The position numbers and the translations under genes are program-made. A DNA stretch of 64,000 nt from CAINEC01 sp046052065 (lineage in GTDB: Bacteria > Bacteroidota > Bacteroidia > AKYH767-A > OLB10). Below, one piece after another: positions 7,485 to 15,900 of this stretch. The notes beneath the pieces are model-generated. The model saw only the letters and a program-made list of their open reading frames with translations. It had not been told where the DNA came from and did not search any database. Location of the stretch: NCBI GenBank assembly GCA_046052065.1, contig JBJOND010000001.1:44092-108091 (forward strand), in the 5' to 3' direction. The first letter of the stretch is position 1; the number at the start of each line of letters is the position of its first letter.

Positions 7485-8491
7485 AAAAAATATTAGTGAT
7501 TTATACAGGTGGAACAATTGGAATGATAAAAGATAGTTCCAATTCACTTAAGCCTGTGAACTTTGGAAAAATTACTGAACGCGTTCCAGAATTAAAACAA
7601 TTCAATTGTTCAATATCGCATTTTACTTTTAAAAAGTTGATTGATAGCAGCAATGTCACACCTGAATTTTATATAGCATTAGCAGAAACGATTGAAAAGA
7701 ATTATAAAGCGTTTGATGGTTTTATTATTTTACATGGAACCGATACGATGGCATACTCAGCATCGGCATTAAGTTTCATGCTTGAAAATTTAAACAAGCC
7801 TGTAATCTTTACTGGGTCCCAACTACCGCTGGGGGCTATCCGAACAGATGCAAAACATAATTTGATAACAGCAGTAGAAATTGCTGCTAGCGAAGTGATA
7901 ATTCCAGAAGTGTGTATTTATTTTAATGACCAACTTTTCAGAGGAAACAGAGCAGAAAAGTTTTCAAGCTCGCAATTTGATGCATTTCAATCGTTGAATT
8001 ATCCAACGCTTGTAGAGGCAGGAACCAGCTTGCAATACAATCATAAATTTATTAGTAAAAAATCAAGCAAGAAATTAATTGTACATAAAAAGCTAAATCC
8101 GAATATTGGACTCGTAAGAATTTTTCCAGGCATAACAGGTAATTGGTTGGAGCATATTTTTAGTGTTGAAGGATTAAAAGCAGTGGTATTAGAAACCTAT
8201 GGCAGTGGTAATGCTCCTACAGCTGAACCATTTTTAAAAACATTGAAATCGGCTATTAATAAAGGTATTATTATTTTAAACGCTTCTCAATGTGCAGGAG
8301 GGAAAGTAGAACAAGGCAAGTACGAAACAAGCAATAAGCTAAAAGAAATGGGTGTGATTAGCGGAAGTGATATCACTACGGAAGCTGCGCTAACGAAATT
8401 GATGTATTTATTCGGAAGATATCCGAATCAAAAAAAGAAAATTGAAGCAGAACTTATTAAGGATTTAAGAGGAGAAATGAGCAAAAATTAA
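7481..8491 (+). CDS. ansA: type I L-asparaginase
   Basis: Hydrolyses L-asparagine to aspartate and ammonia. The 336-residue protein has the two catalytic threonine motifs: IYTGGTIGMIKD with T12 and ILHGTDTMAYSASAL with T88 and D89. There is no signal peptide, which with the length fits the cytoplasmic type I enzyme. It starts in the ATGA overlap with the TatD gene and ends 27 bases before the DUF4403 lipoprotein. The gene symbol is by family resemblance. Confidence 0.93.
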   Translation: MKKILVIYTGGTIGMIKDSSNSLKPVNFGKITERVPELKQFNCSISHFTFKKLIDSSNVTPEFYIALAETIEKNYKAFDGFIILHGTDTMAYSASALSFMLENLNKPVIFTGSQLPLGAIRTDAKHNLITAVEIAASEVIIPEVCIYFNDQLFRGNRAEKFSSSQFDAFQSLNYPTLVEAGTSLQYNHKFISKKSSKKLIVHKKLNPNIGLVRIFPGITGNWLEHIFSVEGLKAVVLETYGSGNAPTAEPFLKTLKSAINKGIIILNASQCAGGKVEQGKYETSNKLKEMGVISGSDITTEAALTKLMYLFGRYPNQKKKIEAELIKDLRGEMSKN

Positions 8492-8518
8492 ATTCAACAC
8501 TTGCACATTTTTAACATC

Positions 8519-9973
8519 ATGAAAATTAGAATTAATCAGTTCGTTAGATTACTTTTATTAAGTACTCTTTTCATCAGTTCTTGCAAACTCCATAGCGAAT
8601 TGCCAACTATAATTACTGAAGAGATTCCAGTTCCTGTATTAGAATCTTCGATTATACAAATTCCGGTTGAGGTAAATCTGCAGCCAATCATCAACTTTGC
8701 AAATTCAAAAACTGACAAAGTAATTCGCAATCCTGAATATCCAAACTTTTCTACGTTTGAAGGCGTGGAAGGACCAAGAGCTAATTACGATGTTTTAATT
8801 GGAACCTTAACTGGCTCTATGCAAGGAAATAATTTCAACGTTGGAACAACGGCCGCATATGGCATAGCTGGCGACTACTGCTCAGAAATCGTTTGGGGCA
8901 AATGCATACATCCGCGCATTCCATTTTCTTGCGGCACAAATGGAGAGGGAAAAAGAAAGGTAAAAATTGGATTTTCATCGAAGGTAGATATTACATCTTC
9001 TTATGGATTAAAAACACAGACTGTTGTTTCGGAAGTAACACCGATTGATCCTTGCAAAATGACCTTCCTGAAAATTGACATGACGAATAAAATTATGGAA
9101 GCAATGCGTCCATCATTAAACGACTGTGCAAAGTTTATCGATGAACAAAGTAAAGCGACCAACTTTAAATCGCTTGCGCAAGAGGCATGGAAACAACTAT
9201 GGACACCGATAGATATTGATGGCTTTGGATTTTTATGTATCAGCCCAAATGAAATTAGTGTTAGTCAATTGAATGGTCAAGGGCAAAAATTAAAATTCAA
9301 TATTGGACTAAAAGCTAATCCGAAATTTACGCTTACAAAAGATTCGACATTAAAAACTCCCGCATTACCAGCATTAAAAACAAATGCTAAAAACAATTCA
9401 GAATTTGTTTTTAATATGCCGATTATAAGCAGTTATACTGATTTAACAAATCACTTGAAAAAAAATTTCAATGAAAAAACGTTTAAGTCGGAAGACGGCA
9501 AACAGACAATTTTAATTCACGACCTTTCGATTGTTGGGAAAGGGAACTCAACAATTGTTTTAGAAATGAACTGTGATTTAAAAATAGGCATCAAGAATTT
9601 TAATGATGCGACTTTAATCTTTACCATAAAGCCTTTTTACGATAGCAAAAATCAAATGCTTGAACTCCGCGATGTACAATTGCAGTCTGATAAAAAGCAT
9701 TTGTTATTACAAGCAGGCACAGAACTTTTTCAGAAAGTAATCGCGAAAAAAATTCAAGAATATGGCAAGACCGATTTTAAACCAATATTAGAATCAAATA
9801 AAAAATTGATTTCCGATCAATTACATAAACAGCTTGATAAAAACACTACGCTCAACGGGCAAGTGAACAACTTAAAAATTTTAGGTGTATATCCGTCAGA
9901 GAATAATTTAATCATACACACACAAGCCATAGGCGTTTTGAATTTAAAAATGAGTGATTATAGTTTTGAGTAA
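8519..9973 (+). CDS. DUF4403 family lipoprotein
   Basis: A 484-residue exported protein with a signal peptide and lipobox LFISSC (Cys22). The body matches the DUF4403 family of Bacteroidota, with conserved segments such as WKQLWTPIDI and FLCISPNEISVS and a repeated beta-rich architecture resembling lipid-binding TULIP-like folds; that fold statement is inference. The start is ATG 8519, chosen because it opens the signal peptide; the in-frame TTG at 8501 adds only six residues. It follows ansA in the same direction and may be co-transcribed. Function unknown. Confidence 0.75.
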   Translation: MKIRINQFVRLLLLSTLFISSCKLHSELPTIITEEIPVPVLESSIIQIPVEVNLQPIINFANSKTDKVIRNPEYPNFSTFEGVEGPRANYDVLIGTLTGSMQGNNFNVGTTAAYGIAGDYCSEIVWGKCIHPRIPFSCGTNGEGKRKVKIGFSSKVDITSSYGLKTQTVVSEVTPIDPCKMTFLKIDMTNKIMEAMRPSLNDCAKFIDEQSKATNFKSLAQEAWKQLWTPIDIDGFGFLCISPNEISVSQLNGQGQKLKFNIGLKANPKFTLTKDSTLKTPALPALKTNAKNNSEFVFNMPIISSYTDLTNHLKKNFNEKTFKSEDGKQTILIHDLSIVGKGNSTIVLEMNCDLKIGIKNFNDATLIFTIKPFYDSKNQMLELRDVQLQSDKKHLLLQAGTELFQKVIAKKIQEYGKTDFKPILESNKKLISDQLHKQLDKNTTLNGQVNNLKILGVYPSENNLIIHTQAIGVLNLKMSDYSFE

Positions 9974-10023
9974 TCAGGCTTTTTGGGGTGCTTGAGAAGA
10001 ATTGAAGGCAAGCAAAAATAGAA

Positions 10024-10164
10024 GCTTAATTTACTTGCCTTGCTTCGTCCTATCATTTTCATTTACGTCGTAAACGATTTAACATATTAGAGATTCGCTG
10101 CGCGCTTCTCATGCGAAAAAAAAATTTTCAAAAATGCAAGTGAATTAGCGGAGACGGCGAGATT
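10024..10164 (-). repeat. tRNA-Ser 3'-end repeat, distal unit
   Basis: Read on the minus strand, the unit starts with AATCTCGCCGTCTCCGC, identical to the last part of tRNA-Ser, followed by arm GCTAATTCACTTGC (10149-10136), a body and the imperfect complementary arm (10038-10024). The tRNA copy has GCT instead of GCCA. The body shares a block of about 60 bases (10051-10110) with the proximal repeat. Confidence 0.75.
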
Positions 10165-10191
10165 TGCTTCACACATCTAGTTAGGAGGGAT

Positions 10192-10283
10192 GCTTAATTC
10201 ACTTGCTTGTGCTTCGCACTAATTATTTTCATTTACGTCGTAAACGATTTAAAATATTAGAGATTTGCTGCGCACTTCTCGTA
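10192..10283 (-). repeat. tRNA-Ser repeat, second body copy
   Basis: This copy matches 10024-10113 at an offset of 168-170 bases. It includes the almost identical block ATTTACGTCGTAAACGATTT (10231-10250 against 10061-10080), which itself carries the palindrome TTTACGTCGTAAA. The arm GCTTAATTCACTTGC (10192-10206) complements the arm next to the distal tRNA fragment. Confidence 0.75.
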
Positions 10284-10296
10284 ATGGGGGAAGCTT

Positions 10297-10410
10297 CAAA
10301 TAAGCATAACATGCGCTTTGCACATTTATTTTTTTAATCCATATAATCGCTCAAATAAATTTGGCGATATCTGTCATAAAAAAACAGAAAAACTGGCTTA
10401 TGCTTATTTG
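10297..10410 (-). repeat. 13-bp perfect inverted repeat directly after tRNA-Ser
   Basis: CAAATAAGCATAA at 10297-10309 is the exact reverse complement of 10398-10410. The tRNA-proximal arm overlaps the encoded CCA of tRNA-Ser, so the tRNA 3' end would run straight into a long-range stem enclosing about 88 bases. Confidence 0.8.
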
Positions 10411-10499
10411 GCGGAGACGGCGAGATTCGAACTCGCGATACCCTTTTGGGGTATACACACTTTCCAGGCGTGCTCCTTCAACCACTCGGACACGTCTCC
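10409..10499 (-). tRNA. tRNA-Ser (GGA), CCA encoded
   Basis: On the minus strand the acceptor GGAGACG (10499-10493) pairs with CGTCTCC (10419-10413). The anticodon loop reads CTGGAAA (anticodon GGA), followed by a long class II variable arm closed by a TACCC/GGGTA stem, and a GAGTTCGAATCTC T-arm. The discriminator is G at 10412 and CCA is encoded at 10411-10409. Confidence 0.96.
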
Positions 10500-10510
10500 G
10501 TAAGGAGTCG

Positions 10511-10518
10511 CAAAAGTA
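10511..10518 (-). promoter_or_regulatory. promoter -7 box of tRNA-Ser
   Basis: TACTTTTG on the minus strand, an exact TAnnTTTG match, ending 11 bases before the tRNA 5' end. Confidence 0.65.
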
Positions 10519-10645
10519 TGAATTATATTGCGATAAACTGTTCAAGAATTGATTTGACATTGATTGAGTGCTTTTTTATTTACATAAAATTAAAACCTTC
10601 TTTAATGGTATTTTATATTTTTGATTTTCTTAGTAATCCATCTGA

Positions 10646-11587
10646 ATGAAATCATTTTTACTTTCTCTTCTTATTTTATTTTCAACTATTATTTGCTTTG
10701 CTTCTGAACCTACAGATTCTGCAAAAAATCATATCCCTTACAAAGAATGGGAAACTGAGTTCAAGCTTAAGAATGGAATTACGCTGACCTATAATCGTCC
10801 TAAGCTTTTCGATTTCGCCACTAAAGTACCGAAAGATATGTGGGGCTTTTGCAAGTATTCTTTCAATAAAAAAAGTTTGCCAGGCTTGCTAACTATTGCT
10901 CTGACATCGGCAATTTTAATTAATAATGATCAAGCCATCATAGATGAAACACAACGATTCTGCGACCGAATTAATCTAGCAAGAAGCAGCTCATACAACA
11001 ATGTATTTGCTCCAAAGCTACAAGGACAAAGAGTGAATATTATTAGCATCCCTCAAAATTTAAACACCGTATTTTATACACTTGGACAAGGATATCCTGC
11101 ATTATTATTAGGAGGAGGAATTTTTTATTATGGTATTCGTCATCATGATATACGCGCGGTTAGCACAGCATCTCAACTAGCAGAATCTTTTATTGCTATG
11201 GGTGTTGCTACGCAAGTAGTGAAACGTATAACAGGTAGGCAAACACCTATACGCTCTACGCAACCTGGAGGCAAGTGGACTCCTTTTCCTCCGTTTATGG
11301 ATTATCAAAAGAATACTCCATCTTATGATGCATTTCCTTCTGGACATTTAGCAACTGTGATATGTGCTGTAACAGTTTTATCAGAAAATTATCCGGAGAA
11401 AAAATGGATTAAACCCGTAGGCTATGCGATTGGCGGATTAGTTGCTTTTTCAATGCTTAACAATGGCGTTCATTGGGCTGGTGATTATCCTTTAGCATTT
11501 GGAATAGGATATGGATTTGGGAAAGTAGTGGCTGCATCATCGAGAAAAATAGAAGGCAAGAAAACGAAAAAGTTATTTAACTTTTGA
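10646..11587 (+). CDS. PAP2 superfamily phosphatase
   Basis: A 313-residue exported or membrane-associated acid phosphatase of the PAP2 family, likely acting on lipid phosphates such as phosphatidate or undecaprenyl pyrophosphate. It has a signal peptide (1-19), a KRITGRQTP segment (193-201) in place of KxxxxxxRP, the PSGH motif at 231-234, and GVHWAGDYPLAFGIGYGFG supplying the catalytic His276 and Asp280. In the first motif TP stands where RP is common. It stands alone between tRNA-Ser and a convergent response regulator, 2 bases from it. Substrate unknown. Confidence 0.85.
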   Translation: MKSFLLSLLILFSTIICFASEPTDSAKNHIPYKEWETEFKLKNGITLTYNRPKLFDFATKVPKDMWGFCKYSFNKKSLPGLLTIALTSAILINNDQAIIDETQRFCDRINLARSSSYNNVFAPKLQGQRVNIISIPQNLNTVFYTLGQGYPALLLGGGIFYYGIRHHDIRAVSTASQLAESFIAMGVATQVVKRITGRQTPIRSTQPGGKWTPFPPFMDYQKNTPSYDAFPSGHLATVICAVTVLSENYPEKKWIKPVGYAIGGLVAFSMLNNGVHWAGDYPLAFGIGYGFGKVVAASSRKIEGKKTKKLFNF

Positions 11588-11589
11588 GG

Positions 11590-12312
11590 CTAATTCGAAT
11601 TCACTTTATTCGATAAAATCTTGTCGAATCTGGTTAATAATTCAGGATCACTCTTCACCCCTTTTTCAATAGCCCATAACACTAACTCTAGTGAAGTCTG
11701 ACAACCTATAATACGATATATCTCTGAGCGATGAACACTGGTTGTACGATCTGACAAGTACAGAATTTCTGCAATGGTTTTATTTTTAAATCCGTGTGCC
11801 ATTAAAAAAACAATCTCAATGTAATTTTTATGATGAAGCAATTTTTGATAAACATCATCGCCTTTTAACGACTTAAACATTTTAATACGCGCGTGTACCA
11901 ACTCACTATTTTGTCGTGAATAATAACGTTCACCATTAAGTACTTTATTGATTGCGCGTGCCAGCTCCATTTGATTGACCGATTTGTCTAGATACCCTTC
12001 AACACCCAAATTATGTACTTTCAAAATATGTTCTTCGTCTTTGCGATGCGTTAAGACAATTATTTTAACGTCTGGATAATGTTGTCTAACTCCTTTGATT
12101 AACTCTATACCATTTTGTGGAGATAAATCTATCTCTGTAATGACAATATCAATATTAACTTTTGAAAGTTTATCGCAGGCATCTACAAAGTCAGATGAAT
12201 AATGTACAACTACACTTTCCCAGATATCCTTAATTGCGGATGCAACACCACGACGATAAAATGGATGATCATCGACTAGCAAAATTGAAAATGTAGAAAT
12301 CTCAATAGGCAT
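11590..12312 (-). CDS. LuxR/NarL-type response regulator with altered phospho-site
   Basis: A 240-residue regulator with an N-terminal receiver (about 8-125) and a C-terminal LuxR-type helix-turn-helix (about 165-225). The acidic pair DD (14-15), the Thr of VLTHR (about 88) and the Lys of GYLDKSV (110) are kept. At the phosphorylation position the sequence is VITEIDLSPQNG, which by alignment to VLLDxxMPxxxG puts Glu60 where Asp is expected, with Asp62 two residues on. This could mimic the phosphorylated state. No partner kinase is adjacent. It may also be read as using Asp62 after a local shift. Confidence 0.82.
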   Translation of the reverse strand: MPIEISTFSILLVDDHPFYRRGVASAIKDIWESVVVHYSSDFVDACDKLSKVNIDIVITEIDLSPQNGIELIKGVRQHYPDVKIIVLTHRKDEEHILKVHNLGVEGYLDKSVNQMELARAINKVLNGERYYSRQNSELVHARIKMFKSLKGDDVYQKLLHHKNYIEIVFLMAHGFKNKTIAEILYLSDRTTSVHRSEIYRIIGCQTSLELVLWAIEKGVKSDPELLTRFDKILSNKVNSN

Positions 12313-12470
12313 TTAGGCAATTTACAATTTATTCTCTGAAAATAAATACATTTTATAAACTTTATTCGACCAAAATGAATAATTTTTAACAATGTCAGAT
12401 AACCATACTTAAGAGATAAAATAATTTAAAAAGGAATACTTGCATTGTTAATAAGCAGCATATTAATAAA

Positions 12471-12501
12471 AACAAAGAGGCCCGGAACACCGAGCCTCTT
12501 C
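12471..12501 (-). terminator. terminator after gcvH
   Basis: A GC-rich stem AAGAGGC/GCCTCTT with inner CGG/CCG and loop AACA, followed on the minus strand by TTTGTTTTTATT. It ends the sprA-gcvH transcript. Confidence 0.8.
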
Positions 12502-12520
12502 AAAACAAATTAATTTTTTA

Positions 12521-12901
12521 TTAAGCGCCGATTAAAGCACCATATGCAGCTGCATCCAATAAATCACTCAATTGTGAAGCATCTGAAATTTTTATTTTTA
12601 CCATCCAGCCTTCGCCGTAAGGATCTGAATTGACTAACTCAGGATTGCCTTCTAATGCATCATTCAATTCTAATACTTCTCCTGTTAAAGGCATGAATAA
12701 ATCAGAAACTGTTTTAACTGCTTCTACTGTTCCGAACACAGCTTCTTTATCAACTGACTCACCAACTGTTTCAATTTCTACGTAAACGATATCACCCAAT
12801 TCACTTTGAGCAAAGTCAGTAATTCCGATAGTAGCAATGTCGCCATCTACGCGAACCCATTCATGGTCTTTTGTGTACTTTAATTCTGATGGAATATTCA
12901 T
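12521..12901 (-). CDS. gcvH: glycine cleavage system H protein
   Basis: A 126-residue lipoyl carrier that shuttles the aminomethyl group between the P, T and L proteins of glycine cleavage. The lipoylated lysine is K63 in GTVEAVKTVSDLF, and the flanking ELGDIVYVEIETVG and NPELVNSDPYGEGWM are standard. The C-terminal AAAYGALIGA tail is normal for the group. It lies 29 bases after sprA in the same direction, the order commonly seen in Bacteroidota. LipB encoded at 55615-56373 would supply the octanoyl group for its cofactor. Confidence 0.97.
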   Translation of the reverse strand: MNIPSELKYTKDHEWVRVDGDIATIGITDFAQSELGDIVYVEIETVGESVDKEAVFGTVEAVKTVSDLFMPLTGEVLELNDALEGNPELVNSDPYGEGWMVKIKISDASQLSDLLDAAAYGALIGA

Positions 12902-12930
12902 AATGATTTAATTTTTTACAAATTTAATTT

Positions 12931-15900
12931 TTATTGTGATAATGAGAAACGAATTTCGATTCCAGTGTTAATATTTGATGTTGGATATGAGGTAGAGATA
13001 ACAGGAGTATTGATTGTTTGCTCGTAGAAGAATCGCATATTCAACTTATCACTTACAGCATAATCTGCTGCTGCTTTAATAGAATACACATTCAATCCAG
13101 CTGTTGGCGTATTAACTCCCTCTAACAATCTTCTAATGATAGTCGAATTTCTCCTTGCACTAAAATCGGCAGTTAAGTTTAGTCCGCTACCATTAGCATT
13201 CTTAGCTATATTAAATGGCAATTTAAACTTTGTTAAACGATAGCCGAACCCTATTGTAATTTCATTACCTTTCACTTCAGTGACCTGAACACCTGCATAC
13301 GTCAATGATACATTTCTGTCACGCTTGAATTCAGCACGTGTTTGGATATTATTCTTCCAGGTAACATCAACTCCGATTAACGGAGCGAACTGTTCAACTA
13401 ACGAAACTTGTCCGAATTCACGAGCAGGAATAAAGTTACCGCTGACATCCTTTACAGTTGGATATTTCCCATCGATATAATTCAGGTTTCTATTAAAGCT
13501 GTTAACATTAAATGTTGAACGATAACTATGTGTTAAGCTGACATTATTAAACACTTTCTTAAACAAAGGTAACTTACTCAAGCCATCATAAGTAACCCGC
13601 CAGTTAGGCAATGGAATCTTTGAGAAAGGCGTAAGCTTAACATCGTTTGGCGATTTGCCAGTATAGGCCGAAATAAAGGCCAGCGTTAACACATCTTGCT
13701 GTGTACCACTATAACCATCATTGTAAATAATTCCAAAGGTGTCTGGTGCAGCAAAGCCAACTGAGTTAATATTTAATATTGCTAAACGTTCAGAAATTAT
13801 TTTACGGTTTTTTGAAAACTCTTCAAATACAGCGTTGGAATACGTTGTTGGATCATCTTTAACAAAGGCTGTATTAATTGAAATAGTAGAAATACTAAAG
13901 TTTCCTGTTTCTGTTATACTTTGTGAATCAAAACGGGATCCATTCCAACGGAAGAATTCTGAATTATTTCGAGTGAATTGTCGAGTAGCATTCAATTCAA
14001 TTTTAAATCCATCAAACGGCTCAATTGAACTTCTTCCTGTAAAATTCTGATTGTAATTTCTAGCAAATGAGTTATTCAAACTTGTATCGGTAGTAATCCA
14101 TTTTCCATTCACAGCCTGTGGACGAATATCTTGTTGTGAACCAAATCCAAATGCGAATCCTGGTGAATTACGATCTAAATCTTGGCCTAACAACTGAGAG
14201 TAATTTGTATATCCCGGTAATACGGTACCGTTAGTCTCACTATAAGTAAATCCTACCGACCTAACACCCATAATCATTTTTCCAATGAAACGCACACCAT
14301 CAGGAATTGCTTTGGGCTGCTTCACTTTTGGCGCTTTCATGCCTGGAATTGAATCCTTCGGATTTTTAGGAGGTTCATTTTTAATTCCCGCTTTCTTCGG
14401 AGGTTTAGGTGAATTTATTTTTTTAAGGAAAGGGACTTTATTGTAGAGCGTTGTCAATACAAAGTTTCCATTAACCTGTTTGGTATTTGAATTCTGTATA
14501 GTATTTCCTGTTCTTGGATCTACTCCGAATGAACCCGAACTATCTTGCACAAACTGCCCCGATTGCCAACTATAGTTAAATCCGTATTTCACATTCACCG
14601 ATACCCAGTCTGTTAGAGGGAATTTATTTAATGGTACCTGATAAGAAACATTACCCGCTTGAGTATATTGCTTATTTCTCCCTAAGAAAAAGTTCTTTCC
14701 AAAAATATTGCTCTTGATAGAATCTTTGTCTTCCTGTGTATCGATACGTCCTTCAGGCTCATCAATTATACCGTAATTATTAGCATTGAAGTCAAGCTTA
14801 ATCGATTTTGTAATGTCATATTTAAAGTCGTATATACGACGCATATCAAAATTCTTGTTGAAGAATGTATCACGAACAATATCAGAATAACCAGTGTTGT
14901 TACGGAATAATTTTTCACCATAGATGCGTTGCGCATCCATCCTGAAATTCATAGCAGTTGGAACAAGATTAATATTTAAATCTTTAACCAACTTTAAGTA
15001 TTTAGAATTCAAGAACGCTACTTTTGAAAATGGACTGATATACTTTGGAGTTGTATTGAAATTATATCCTATAGCACCTCTATGCGTTTTAATAATATCA
15101 TATTCGATATTGATATCGCGGTGTAATACTTCATCATAGCCATAAGTGAAGTTAAAGTTTTCAATATCGTACAATTTAGCTTTCGCAGTTCCACTTCTAT
15201 TCTTTTTAACGTTAGTAAAATTGATTCCTTTCGTTCTTGTATAATCTTGCGAGCGCTTCTTAAATTCTTTTTTCTCCGCAGCTGTTTGATTATTCGCTAC
15301 TGCATCGGCATATGGCACGTCTTGATCTAATGGATCAAATTGCGGATTATTAATTACTGTACCATAGTTTACATACATTGGAATATCAAGGTTCGCTTTT
15401 TCTGGCAAGAACTTTCCAAGATATAAAGTAGAAGTTGCGTTGAAAGAAGTTTCTGCACTTCTTCGACGTTCGCTTACCTTTTGCTCGATTGTACCAAATC
15501 CTACCGACTTATGCGTACCCGTTAAAGCAACGTTACCAATATCGGCAAGCTTTGCGGTTACACGTCCTGTAGCCGCCCAACCACCCTTACGATCGAAATC
15601 TGTTAGACGTAATTCGTTTACCCAAACCTCCGCGCATTTCGACGTACCATCATCGCCGTTAGGGTCTGTTGGATCACGCTTAGGATTTCTAACACCCACC
15701 ATAATTGTTCGAACACTACTTAACGAAGGATTACCTTTTACTGATAATGTATTTCTTCCACCTACATCACTTTCAGAATATAAACTTGTAATATTTATTG
15801 CCCCGCTCGAATTATCTATTGCAGTATTACGAGCTAATTTTAGATTTACAAACTTTTCTAAATCAAGGTCAACATTATTTGCTAGTGGCCATATAGCATA

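Noticed and set aside
2970..10499. Integrated mobile element or prophage at tRNA genes
   Set aside because: Duplicated tRNA 3' ends resemble att sites, but no integrase, excisionase, phage or conjugation gene occurs here, and the spaces between copies are about 150-260 bases of non-coding sequence.
10351..10560. Open reading frames over tRNA-Ser on both strands
   Set aside because: They cover the tRNA and its repeats, have no recognised protein pattern and no promoter or start signal of their own.
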